Positions 12,101 to 22,800 of a DNA stretch of 64,000 nucleotides are shown here, piece after piece. The translations under genes were made by a program, and so were the position numbers. A model generated the notes under the pieces. The model was not told the origin of the DNA and ran no database searches. It saw nothing but the letters and a program-made list of their open reading frames with translations. This stretch comes from Cliona cf. orientalis. Its lineage: Eukaryota; Porifera; Demospongiae; Clionaida; Clionaidae. The number at the start of each line of letters is the position of its first letter. Position 1 is the stretch's first letter. The stretch lies in NCBI GenBank assembly GCA_963930775.1, contig OZ005696.1, positions 6,200,001-6,264,000 of the forward strand. Direction: 5' to 3'.

Positions 12101-12919
12101 GACAATAAAGCCAATTACCATGGTGGAGCTGTATATACAGATGATGGTAAAGTGACAATGGAGACAGTATTCATTGTGAATAACTCGGCAATTAATGGTG
12201 GTGGCTTATATTTGCATGATGATGATAGCGTAATCATCACCACCAGTACCTTTTATTCAAATTTTGCTCGAGATCGAGGAGGTGCTATTGCTGTCAGGTG
12301 GCAAAGTAGAGTCTCCATCAATGAAACTAATATTTACAATAACACAGCCAAATGGGGAACTGCTATCAGTAATTGCAATGGACAAACACGATTTTCTGAC
12401 CTGATGAGCGCAATGGACCCAGTATACACCTACTGTACCATATACAAAGGAGATACTGACAACTATGATGTTAATAGTAGCAGTAATATGCTGGGCATCT
12501 GCAGCAGTGAAAATATATCTCTATCCAAGTTCATGACCGATGCAACTCTTGTGACACAAAAACTGTTCACTGAGTGGTCGACAGTTACAAATGAAGGCAG
12601 CAATTTGACAGATGTGTCTACCACTATATCTTATGGTGATTATTCAGAAACAATTACTATTGGTCTCACTACGTCCCTTATCACTGAAGCGAGCACAGAA
12701 TATCCAGAGGAGTGTGCCTCATCATACTCCGACACTGAGTATACAATAGCCCTAGTGATTGTCTCAATGCTTTGTCTCATCCTACTTGGATTTATTGCTT
12801 TCGACAAATGTGGTCTTCGAATGAAATCTATGCTTACTGGCAAGAGAGCATCATGTGAGACTAAGATCGATACGATGATAAACCAGGAAAAAGAAACAAA
12901 AATGTGCATGCACGAGTGA
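9110..12919 (+). CDS. Beta-helix surface protein gene 2 (intact)
   Basis: A single-exon gene of 1,269 residues. I choose the ATG at 9110 because it is followed at once by a signal peptide (MKIFIRLLVVFCISPVIC). A Cys-containing N-terminal module (CIEHPCLTLSQL...) precedes the beta-helix (about residues 190-1090), made of rungs such as GGAIHV, GGAISI, GGGLF, GGVMDV and GGAIMI alternating with S.F.NN.A. A DPVYTYCTIY module follows, then a Ser/Thr-rich stalk (about 1110-1205), one membrane helix (about 1211-1231, YTIALVIVSMLCLILLGFIAF-like) and a 38-residue basic tail. Predicted type I cell-surface glycoprotein. It resembles gene 1 most closely, so the two form a tandem pair. The fold resembles Pmp or adhesin helices; binding partners are unknown. 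No frameshift or stop was seen. Confidence 0.92.
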   Translation: MKIFIRLLVVFCISPVICNVIHISPDIDHALCIEHPCLTLSQLSSRLDLLSKSNVTIKLISENHILTNQFLATNINHLEMSSSRAVTITCQESGRLTVKSVNHVIFRDITFKRCSDIKFMIIIDLMLSDLIFYSQGMNSVIKLINTSTTVINSSFIGNVTHNHHNVVSGGALIALNSTVTIRECSFINNSARNGGAIHVTRGTKLMVLSSTLFNNTADHGGAISIEQSNVTLEGCILHNNTAQKSNAGNGGAIVIDGRGTVVITNTSISNNTAVSGGGLFTSNCKVFIKDSIISNNRAVNSGGALYCSKNSIIASNVVTINIIISDSASTNSHYCNVYIKNNSRIINNHALNNGGGLCIEGRFLSLERSHISDNLASYGGGVYGSNCHMVFSDSIVTSNTAVLGGGAMCLKESHPIEINNSTFSSNRVKYGRGAAIQSQSVFIKLVQCTVNNNTATECGAVDANMVEITDSTFGFNTASGRDEVGGGGALCVWNGYARVEGTLFEGNEAVKDGGVMIISNTDLRMLNSHFVNNKANWIGGINASYSNITVINCQFSNSTGTIQTGIMSAYGCNVDIATSIFLNNTVLSSIAVLHFEYSEISIRFSTFSQNSAQYRCSVLQIQESLVIVDNCIFVRNEAVGHGMMCITNNSSVTVSSSYFSENRAKHRGAVFYTDDSTVILKESTFRNCTSKNQGGVMSLRRSILAVLSCYLMYNHARRSGGVFDISDASNVTIWTSLFMGNTAGRDGGAMVIYDSNFVAFNCTFDNNNATGGGGVIQSGDGQATIEHCLFTNNHGKIGGVISFGRCLYVIKHCQFSKNAATVWGGVANFYKSSGFIIDSEFHDNMVVRGGGVLHNSRGNITIQHCYFTSNKAINHGGVMDVYRSVLILMDSLFKSNRVVNDGGVMDLSRSSTRISNCSFIHNNALDDGGVINSWLSSIAVDSSLFLSNVASQDGGAIMIDDSNLTLCDCILENNTATYGGGIAIFDSNLTMINVDFIDNKANYHGGAVYTDDGKVTMETVFIVNNSAINGGGLYLHDDDSVIITTSTFYSNFARDRGGAIAVRWQSRVSINETNIYNNTAKWGTAISNCNGQTRFSDLMSAMDPVYTYCTIYKGDTDNYDVNSSSNMLGICSSENISLSKFMTDATLVTQKLFTEWSTVTNEGSNLTDVSTTISYGDYSETITIGLTTSLITEASTEYPEECASSYSDTEYTIALVIVSMLCLILLGFIAFDKCGLRMKSMLTGKRASCETKIDTMINQEKETKMCMHE

Positions 12920-13623
12920 AATTAATGTAGCTATAAGACTTAGTGTAAAAGTTTGCAACAGTATAGTGTATGTCTCAGCTGGTATACCATATTATATTAT
13001 TGATTTTAACAGTTGACTTGTAGTGGAACAGCATCAGATTCTTCTTGTACATTAGCACAATGAATGTTGCGGTTTTAATGATGCAAATAAAGCATTATGT
13101 AAAAATCCCTGTGGTATCCCCTTGCACACATGCATGTGCAGTGGAGCAGGGGATGGGGAGGAATAAATAATTCCTGAATTATTTAAGAATTTTGTCATCA
13201 AGAAAATTAATGGCAAAATTTTTTCCATGTTTAATAGCTACTTTTTGCAGTAGTCTATAGCCTTTAAAAATTAATTATACCTTTGGCCATATGCACTAGT
13301 TAGTAGATCATCTGATAGTTCTATAAAAACATCCATGCATATATTAACTATCATAGAGTCAGTAGCTAGACTCTATAAGTATAGGGATGACACGGATGTG
13401 CCATAATTATTATTATAGTGACATCCTCAGCAGCAATTTACTTTTCTGCGATTATTAGGTAATAATGACGTAATTTATGAGGTAATTGTCACGAAATTCA
13501 GGGCCTCCATGGATATTCTGAGACTTGAAAATCGGTATAATAATTATACGTAGAGTATCTGACGCGCGTACTAGTAGGCGTGGTTTACAGGCTTATTGAC
13601 GTGACGTTGACGGTTGCATGCAG
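12920..13623 (+). other. Intergenic, no gene seen
   Basis: This AT-rich spacer after gene 2 holds an AATAAA-type signal at about 13087 (caaataaagc), probably the gene 2 polyadenylation site. Beyond that I see only low-complexity AT sequence and no convincing ORF or repeat. Confidence 0.5.
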
Positions 13624-13633
13624 CACGCGATGC

Positions 13634-13695
13634 TAGTCTCGTGCCCAGCCCCCTTTCACGCACGCGTGCGTGAAAGGGGGCTGGGCACGAGACTA
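13634..13695. mobile_element. Perfect 62-bp palindromic foldback element (TAGTCTCG family)
   Basis: Two 31-base arms are exact reverse complements with no spacer, starting TAGTCTCGTG and ending CACGAGACTA. The flanks are a 10-bp direct repeat CACGCGATGC (13624-13633 and 13696-13705), so this is an insertion and not a chance hairpin. The 10-bp duplication suggests mobilisation by a Mutator-like transposase. Confidence 0.88.
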
Positions 13696-13840
13696 CACGC
13701 GATGCATGGTGGGCGTAACCAATGGGTGTGATCACTCGCTCAATCAACGATCAAGCTTTTGAGATCAAGGAGTGCTTCAAAGCACTGTACTTACTCTGGT
13801 ATAAAAGTTCTAATTGCATGCTTATTACAGCGCCAAATGT

Positions 13841-13924
13841 ACCAGACCACTCCCCCCGCAGCTCTGGCATCACCAGCGCGGGGATGCCAGAGCTGGGGAG
13901 GGAGTGGTCTGGTGCACGAGACTA
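13841..13924. mobile_element. Imperfect foldback element, TAGTCTCG family, one end worn
   Basis: The right end reads ...GTGCACGAGACTA as in the other members. The arms share ACCAGACCACTCCC and AGCTCTGGCAT in inverted orientation around a short CAGCGCG loop. The left arm lacks the outermost ten bases, so no target duplication could be called. The ACCAGACCACTCCC sub-arm is also present in the 31833-32230 member. Confidence 0.7.
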
Positions 13925-14215
13925 GGGCATATCAGAATAATTCATTAGCCACATTATCCCACGATTGTAACATGGCATATCCGGGCGGCCATCCCTACCG
14001 ACTCTATAATAATTATAATAGTAAAGTGCATTATCAGATCAGCAGAATAATTTTTTTTTTTTGTATAATAATTTGTTTTTGTATAATATTATAGTTTATA
14101 CTATGCATGGATACATAATAGCTATAAATAGAGCTAATACAAAATGCATCCAGGAAATATTATAACATAGTGTTAGCTAACTGTGAATAAAGTACATACC
14201 ATGCAGCCACATAAA

Positions 14216-16640
14216 TTAAGAAACATGATTTGATAAGTGATACTTAAATGAATCAATTGTGTTACACTTGGATAACTCATGATTAACAAGCAAGTGGTTC
14301 CATTTAGCAATAGTAGCAGGGGAAAGGGAGTTTTGGTGTGAGGATGTATGAAAATATGGAATTGACAATGCTGCTGAATTTGCAGATCTAGTTATAGTGG
14401 AACTCGCATTGCTTAATGGGGGCATTCGGAAAATCTGTAAGACCATTAACAATTTTGAATAGATGGCAGATGCTGGATTGGTCTCACCTGCTTTGTAGTA
14501 TTGGAAGCTTTGCCGCTGTAAGCAGGTCACTATAGCTTGTAAGTGGATCCCAGGACTTTAAACAAACTGTAAGGGCAAACTTCTGTACTCTCTCTATGTC
14601 AGCAATTTCACCTTTTAAGTGTGGATTCCATACAGCTGAGGAGTATTCAAGGTGTGGCCTGATGTAACTGAGATAAAGTTTGAGCAGAGTTTGGGAGCTG
14701 CAATTATTTATTGTAGAAACGTCTATAGAAAAAGCCAATTAATTTTCTAGTCTTGTTACAAATGTTGGTGATGTGAGGTTTCCATGTTAAATCGGATGTG
14801 ATTGTTACACCCAGATATTTGTACTCGTTGGTAGGTGTAAGGGCAGTTCCTTCAATTTTAAAACACGGTGGCTTGAGCGAATTCACTTTTTTCTTCGAAA
14901 TAAACATTTGTCTGCACTTGCTAGCATTGAATTTCAGGTGCTTCCCTGAAAATTAATATATGAAGATACTGAGTTGATATCCGATTGCAACTGGTCAAAA
15001 ATCAGCAGGATTCTTTATCACACGATATAAAACAATGTCATCTGCAAAGAGATTCAGATCACTATCACTGGAGACAACGGTTGTGACATCATTTATATAT
15101 GAAATGAATAGCAGTGGCCCAAGGACAGAGCCTTGCGGTACTACAGAAATAGTTGGTAGAGAGTGAGAGTTACATCCATTCACTCCAACAATTAAACTGC
15201 TCTCTGTGGAGAAGGTACTAGCTATAAATCCATCTCAATAGGTACTTATCCAGGCCTAATCTTTCCATTGTTTCCAGCAATGGGAAATGTGGAACTGTAT
15301 CAAATGCTTTGCTTATATCAAAGAACACTGCGCAAACTTCATATCCTTGATCAAGAGCCTGTGAGCAGTTATGTACAACATTAATGAGTGCAGACACAAT
15401 TGAGCGTGAGGACTTGAAACCCCATTGCCTTGGCGAGATTGGGGCAAATGTCCGCAGGTGATCCTCAATGATGTTTTTAAGGTGAGATTCTAGAACTTTA
15501 CTTATTACAGGTAAGATTGAGATAGGTCTATACCCAGATGGTGATTCTTTGTTAGATCTTTTGGGAACGGGTACAATTCTACCCACTTTCCATTCTGAAG
15601 GAAACACTCCAGTAGAAATGGACATGTTAAACAGTACAGTGAGCGAGGGAGTGATACTATCAGCTGTGAACTTGAGCATTTTAGCAGAGATGCCATCGCA
15701 ACCAGTAGATTTACTAGTGTCAAGATTAATTAGTAGATCATGGACTAGGTCCTCAGTGAGAAGAAATTTATGGGGGCAGCTGCTGGGATTAAGGTCTACA
15801 TAGCTAAAAGTAGAATCCGTATTCGCCAGCGGGGAGATGCTACTGTTAAAACAACCAAAAAAATAGTTATTTAAGACAACAGCTTTGCTTGAGCTTGTGT
15901 CAGCTGTGGAACCATTATGCTGCAGTGTTGGGGTGGAAGTCTGCTGGTTATTGAGGTATCTCATTGTTTTCCAAAAGGTTTTGGCATCCGCATCATGAAG
16001 TCTATTGAAAAAAGATTGCTTACTCTTCCGCAATAGTACTACAACTTGATTTCTTTGAACATTAAATTTTTCACGATCTGATTGCTTGCCTGTGCGTTTG
16101 GCTTTACGAAAAAGTGCATTTCTCTTTTTAATCGCTTCTGCCAGTGAAATGGTCCGTGTCATCCATGGAACATCCCGCTTCGTTTTGACAACAGGGTGGG
16201 GAATACATAATTCCATGATCTGCAAGAAATAGTTACTCCAGGATGACCAGTGGAGTCCACATCATCTGGCAGCAAGGAGGACCACTTGATTGCGTCTAGC
16301 ATTTCAGCAGCTCGGTCGAATTCTGCAAGATCATAACGCCATACTTTTCGGATCACTGGTTTGGACCTCTTTAGTGGAAATTTGGAGGACAAAACAAGGT
16401 GCAGACCTAAGTGATCTGCGTTTGCAAGATGAGGTATGGTGGAACAAGATTTCACAATAACTGAGGGTGGAACAAAAATAAGGTCAATAAGGGAAGAGCA
16501 AGTATTAGAAATGCGGGTAGGCTCTGACACAACTTGAGTGAGGTCAAAGGAAGAAACTACACGTAATAATAACTTGATATACAAAAAGGATGGGGTTAAA
16601 AAATCAATATTGAAGTCTCCAATAAGGAAAAAATAATTAT
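14216..16640 (-). mobile_element. CR1/Jockey-like LINE, 5'-truncated and frame-broken
   Basis: This minus-strand non-LTR retrotransposon fragment is cut inside the endonuclease domain at its 5' end: the EN motif GDFNIDF is near 16600, followed by VSEPTR and DLIFVPPS (16440-16530). The reverse transcriptase follows at 15218-16225 (KSTGCDGISAKMLK, GYRPISILPVISK, FDISKAFDTV). The RT catalytic box FADDIVLY and VPQGSVLGPLLF lie at 14995-15183, and the thumb/C-terminal domain at 14216-14907. At least four frame changes or stops separate these blocks (near 16200, 15215, 14990 and 14500-14710), so it is dead. The family call rests on the order and wording of the RT motifs. The 3' end near 14160-14216 is not sharply defined. 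Confidence 0.88.
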
Positions 16641-16686
16641 ACTCTGCTGATCATAATAATCAAGGGGTGGTCACATAATAATATAC

Positions 16687-16755
16687 CTGCGTGCGCAGGT
16701 CCACCAAGGAAGTGAGCAAATTGCTCACTTCCTTGGTGGACCTGCGCACGCGCAG
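16687..16755. repeat. Near-perfect palindrome upstream of sortilin-like gene A
   Basis: Arms of about 34 bases run from CTGCGTGCGCAGG to the centre GAGCAA/TTGCTC and back to CCTGCGCACGCGCAG. The right arm differs by an added GC that creates TGCGCACGCGCA, which fits the NRF-1 consensus. It lies about 130 bp before the gene A start codon. No target duplication was found, so it may be a hairpin element or a palindromic control site. Confidence 0.65.
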
Positions 16756-16886
16756 CTCACCTTTGGACTTGCACCCCTAGAGTAAACATCCTGTGGGGAA
16801 CCCACCTTGACCCCGCTCACATCGTGTGTAGCGAGCTCAGTGTAGGGCAATAATTATAATAGTGGAAAGATTGTACTACGGTGGAC

Positions 16887-19800
16887 ATGGCGGTTCGTTG
16901 CTGGTACATGTTAGCCCTGTTGATATTGGTCGCAGTGAGTTGGAGGAGTCAAGGAGTTCATTACAAACATGACAGCAGAAGAAGCATGAGAAGGCTTCGA
17001 TACTTTCACAAGGACCAGCCAGGATTGGTAATGGGCCAGCAGAAACACAGTCTGGTGGAAGAAATTGCCCAACAAGTGAGTCACAGGGCTGTCTCTCTCT
17101 CTCCCTCTCTCTCTCTCTCACACACACACCGACACTCCCATAAACAAAATAACACTATTATCCCGTTTTACCGCAATATCATAGGTTCGGTTTCGGCGTC
17201 AGTCAGGCAATGGTTCGCCAACCCCTCATGGTGACTACCTCTTCACTGGTGATAATAACCGATATGCTAGGATTTACTACTCTGGAAACTCCAGTTCAGT
17301 AAGTTGGCGTCGTACGTAGCCACAATCATGAATGTTCTCCTCCCTAGCATCTACGGCTCCAATTACGTAATACTAATTTAGTTAACCCTCTGTGCATGTG
17401 CAACGGTTACGGTAGTCGTTCAGCGTGTCTGTATATCTGCCTGTATGTCTGTCTGTTATCAAGCTAGCTGCCACATACCAGATTTATACCATGAATTCGA
17501 AACTAGTACCGTTAGGTTTCTTGTGTTGTTTTGAATTGTATGGAAGTCCTTGAAAATGCTTTGTTTACATGGTGATATTTGCCAGCCACAATTCAACTCC
17601 CTTCTCCGCTTCTTGATGAGCTCTCGATAAGTAAGAGACAGCGATAATTATTGCTTCATTTCAAAAAGATTAGTATGTAGGTCCAGCGTTAGTTATAGTT
17701 CTTATAACTTGAAATTTTTTTGTAACATTACCTTTATAGGGAGGCTACTAGCTGTGAGGGAAACTGCATGACTTGGCGTAAGCACTATAGTGTGGAGTTC
17801 GATATGACAGTGCCTGCTTGTGCTGCTGGATGCCATGCAATGTGCTGAGGGTTTTGTGCTCTAGAGAGCTCTAGTTGTTTTCAATATAGAAGAACGACTC
17901 CACCAATCCTACCATAGTAATTAACCCTGGGGACTAATCCTGCCATACTAATCCTAGAAACTAATCCTGGAGACTAACCCTAATACCAGAAACACAGCCC
18001 CTGATCCCTCTCGTAGATGGTGGAGTCATTCTTTCATATTGGGCTGTTATTAAGGCAGTCTCTTTTCAGTGAACTGGACCACTGGACTGGACTACTGGAC
18101 TGGAATACTGGACTCACCTTTGACCCCAAAAATAGCATACAAAAGGCTTCATTTAGCCCCCTATAGCTTGGTGGGGCAAGTGGGGTTATAGAATAAGACG
18201 GCCTAATGGCCTTTGGCCTTGTGGCTTTATGGCCAAATGGCTAAGCAAGCAATTTATCTCCATTTGAGGTGGGATAGCATGTCCCCAGGTCTCTTGCTGG
18301 GAATGATCTGACACTGAATGAATATTTTTTGTACGTTATTTTTGGGGTCAAAGGCGAGTCCAGTATTCCAGTCAAGTAGTCCAGTCCAGTGGTCCAGTCC
18401 ACTGAATAGAGACTGCCTGTTATTAAACTTTTTTTGTACATGTGTATATACAAGGCCACACAAGTGTTATTTGATTGTGCACAGTCCCCCATCCTCAAGC
18501 TTAGCTTAAATTTGGCAATTTTCAGGTTTTCAGTATCCTCAGTAGTTAGCTATATGATGTATGAAGTAGCATGATAGTATTATTTTGATGACATATGATA
18601 GCATTTTAATATACGTGAGGCTGGTCTATTTGCATTGGAGGTAGTTACGTTATGATGCTGATTTACAGCCCCATCTGCATGATCCTTGGAAAAATCCAGG
18701 ACTCAAAACAAAAGTACAACTTGCAGTGGCCCATATTTATAGACCTACAAAATTTGACAACACATAATTAATGCATCAAGTCTTCACTACTTTTTCATAA
18801 CAGGTTATCTTGGTGCTGACCTACAATGATGCACGGACTCCGACTCGTACCAACCTTTACAGGTATGTGGCTATTGTCTTCTCACTTATTTCATCAGTTT
18901 TTGTTACAGTATTAAATAATTAATCTGTTTATGCTGGTATACAGGTCTACTAACTATGGTGCTAGTTTCGTGAACATCAACTCCCGTGTTGGCTCTCCAC
19001 TCTGGTACAACTTTTACGCTTCCGACTCCTCGAATGTGGTAACTATTATTATAATGTAGATGTAATTATTAGCCGGCATTGTATTAGCGTGCTTATAACT
19101 GTAATAAACGTAGGGCCGGGCAGGATAAGATCTTTTGTACTTGTTATTATTTTGAATACATTTGATGATTGTAAAAAGTAGTATACAGCAAAGCGTAGAG
19201 TTGGAGAACTTGTGGTGCACATAATATTATAATATTATTAACCCTCGCCGCAAAGCATAGGTGGGAGGGTTATATACTGCAATTGTTTGGCAATTTTTGT
19301 CAGTACGTCCGTCCGTCCGTCCGTCCATCCGTCTGGTCTGTCCGTCCGTTTGTCCGTCCGTCTGTCCGTCGGTTTGTCCATCCGTCCGTCCGTATGGTAA
19401 GGGTCGCCTGAGAGAAAGTACGCATCCGAGGATTACCAGGCATCAAGGAAGAGTGGTCACGTTAAGTCCTGCCCAGTGGTATAATAGTGTGCAGCTGTGG
19501 TTGCCATTCTGTGCCTTGCTGGTCAGTTGTCAATCATGAATGCAGTGACAGTGTAAACAGGCAGTGGCTCTCAAGTGCATAATTCAGTTAAAGTCTATAG
19601 TCACAGAGGCTTTCAGTGACATAACCAGGTGCCTTCCCCCTACGCTTATATCATGCACTGACTCTGAAGAAACCCGAGTACCTCAGGTGCAGGGTACATG
19701 TGTGTAGCTAGTTCAGTACTCCTCAGCAGGCATACACATTGAGACATGCTATAGATCTACATGTGCATGAGTCATGCATGCGTGTAGCGGTAAGGGTTCT

Positions 19801-22800
19801 GCACTCCTGTGCATTCATTAATTTATTGTATATATTTTCACTAATATCATGCACTGACTCTGAAGAAACCCGAGTACCTCAGGTGCAGGGTACATGTATG
19901 TAGCGAGTTCAGTACTCCTCAGCAGGCATACACATTGAGACATGCTATAGATCTACATGTGCATGAGTCATGCATGCGTGTAGCGGTAAGGGTTCTGCAC
20001 TCCTGTGCATTCATTAATTTATTGTATTTTCACTAATATCATGCACTGACTCTGAAGAAACCCCGAGTACCTCAGGTGCAGGGTACATGTATGTAGCTAG
20101 TTCAGTACTCCTCAGCAGGCATACACATTGAGACATGCTATAGATCTACATGTGCATGAGTCATGCATGCATGTAGCGGTAAGGGTTCTGCACTCCTGTG
20201 CATTCATTAATTTATTGTATTTTCACTAATATCATGCACTGACTCTGAAGAAACCCCGAGTACCTCAGGTGCAGGGTACATGTATGTAGCTAGTTCAGTA
20301 CTCCTCAGCAGGCATACACATTGAGACATGCTATAGATCTACATGTGCATGAGTCATGCATGCATGTAGCGGTAAGGGTTCTGCACTCCTGTGCATTCAT
20401 TAATTTATTGTATTTTCACTAATAATATCATGAGCATGTGACTTGATAGCTCATTAGCTCTCTCTCTCTCACTGTCTATGAAGAAAAGAAGCATAATGAT
20501 TTGTCAGATAGCCTGATCTGGTACCTCCATGATGATCACTTGGATGAATTGTTTACATTTAGCTAACCACTAGCCACCATATACACATCAGTGGCGTATC
20601 CAGGGGGGTGCTCAGGGTGCTCAAGCACCCCCGGGCCTTAGGCTCAGAGGCATACAATTAATTAGTGCTAACATGCCTTAGTTTACATCAATAAATAATG
20701 TTACTAGCATTTTGCTAGATAAAACGCTATACTAAAGCTTCAAAATCACTAGCTAGTTCATTATGAGCAGAAAAGTATGGGCGATTCTTAATAATGCACA
20801 CCCAATAACGGGCAAAAATAGTGGGTGTGGTCAACAAAGGTGGGCGTGGCTTCCAAATTTTTGCACGCAGATCGTTAAGTACCCCCCTTTATTAAATCCT
20901 GGATACGCCACTGCACATAAAAATTAGTATCTACGATTTTTGTATAATCTATCCAAAAGGTTATAGTGTTTGAGCCTATTGCTTGGTATGCTCACAGAGA
21001 CTTAGCTAGCATCTAACATGTGTAATGTTCAATGGCCATAAATAGCAGTTGAGTATTGACGTCATAATTAACATTGACCCCAGCCTCAGTACTGTTACGC
21101 TGCATAACAATCAGGCAGTCAAACTATAGCCTAAATTCTGTAAAGGGACATATTGCTTCATGTTTTTAATAGTTAATTACAGAAGCTATTGTCTCCTTCA
21201 ACACAGGTTATTCTTTCTCATTCCACTCGATCTACTATCTACGTCTCCAGAAATAAAGGTGCCACATGGATAACTCAACAGTTGTCCCCTAGCACTATTG
21301 ATCCTCGTTCCCTGGTCTGGAACCCACGACGGGAGGGATATGCTATTGCCCATGATGCAAGGAATGACAACCTCTATGTCACTCCTGATTTTGGACAGAG
21401 TTTTATTAGGATATCTGAAAATGTCAACAGCAGACTTGACTATCAGTGGTAAGATCAGCACAATAGTTATAGAACTGGTCTATGTGTATTTTCCCTTAAT
21501 TAGATGATTTAATTCCATTAAGCTCTGCATGAGCACTGTACACTGATTACCTCACTATGGTAGCTCTGTTTTGTTAGTTTGTGAACATGGCTTGACTATG
21601 GATGCTCTTATTCACATTAGATAGCTAAAGTTACCATAAACTAGAGATGATGTTTAAACATATGGGGTGAGCCTTCATGAACCCCCACAAGTATAAGCAG
21701 GGCTGGTGCCTCCTATTTGGCCGTACTGATTTTTTGAAGCTACGACGGTTACCAAGTCTATGCTCTTATACTGCATACTCGTACATACTCTGGTTGTATA
21801 ACATAGGGCATGGCAGGAGCACATAATTGAAAAAAAGGGAAGGGGGAGGGAGCGTGAAACGACCACGCACTTGATTAAAATTCAAATTTTTACCCACGCT
21901 AGTCGTGTTACTAAATTTAGCTGCACATGTGACGTATCACGAGTGGGTGTGGTTTGGTATCCTGGCATGCTAGCATGCTATGCTGCGATCGAGAATGGAG
22001 TTCAACGAGAAAGTAGTCGCGTCTCTTTCTTCGGTGGGAAAGGTAACGAAGGCTTCTCGCACTCCTAAGAGGGCTAAAGGAGTGTTTATCCCGCCTATAG
22101 CCTCGAGCCCTCGAAGATCGCCGCGCTTGCTCGCTAAAAGAAGAAAAATCATGACCAGTGTAGCGGCAGTGGATGCACCGACCTCCAGCCTTCATGGTGT
22201 TACTACACCTACGAGAACTGCCATCTTGAATAAGGTAGGAACTGCATGAAATCTACTCGCATGTGGGGTGGATTGAAGTATTAAATACGCATTGTTTTAT
22301 AAATGACTCGGTCTCAATTTCCAATAAAAGGTGGCCTTGGATCAAGAGTCAGAGCCTGAACCTTTACGTCAATTCAAAGCTGCTCTGGGGCAATACCAAC
22401 ATCTAACAGTTGAGGATATAAGGGCTGCTTCTGGGAACACGGTGTCCACCTATTTAGTTGTCTCTCGTAAAATGAAATTAGACCACGATTTCATTGGGCC
22501 CCATGATGCTGTACGATTGGTTGCTGATTGTGGAGGAAAGTACAAGGTACTGGTCTACGACAGGATATTGGAAGAGGGTGACATCAAGAGTCCAAGTGTA
22601 TCTACCATACTTAGTCAGATGAATGAGCCATCATGGACTATATGTCCAGGAGTGAGCGAGTATGATTCGTTTAAGAGTGCCATTGGCTATGACATCAAGG
22701 GTGTAACTGTTCGTAACTGGCCGCCAAATACGGTATGTGATACCCAGTGTCAGTTTTGGTATCACAAGAGTGCTACTCAGCAGTCAGACCTCTGTACATC

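Noticed and set aside
1-12919. Chlamydia-type Pmp genes, i.e. bacterial contamination or recent transfer
   Set aside because: The helix repeats resemble Pmp, but there is no autotransporter barrel; the proteins end in a eukaryote-like membrane helix and tail, and share the locus with spliced sortilin genes, tRNA-Ser with eukaryotic boxes and animal transposons.
14037-16650. GATCAGCAGA/TCTGCTGATC as terminal repeats of the LINE
   Set aside because: They are inverted rather than direct and do not fit the expected ends of a target-primed insertion; probably chance.
19650-20425. CRISPR-like direct repeats
   Set aside because: Units of about 193 bp abut each other without unique spacers, in a eukaryotic intron. 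It is an ordinary tandem repeat.
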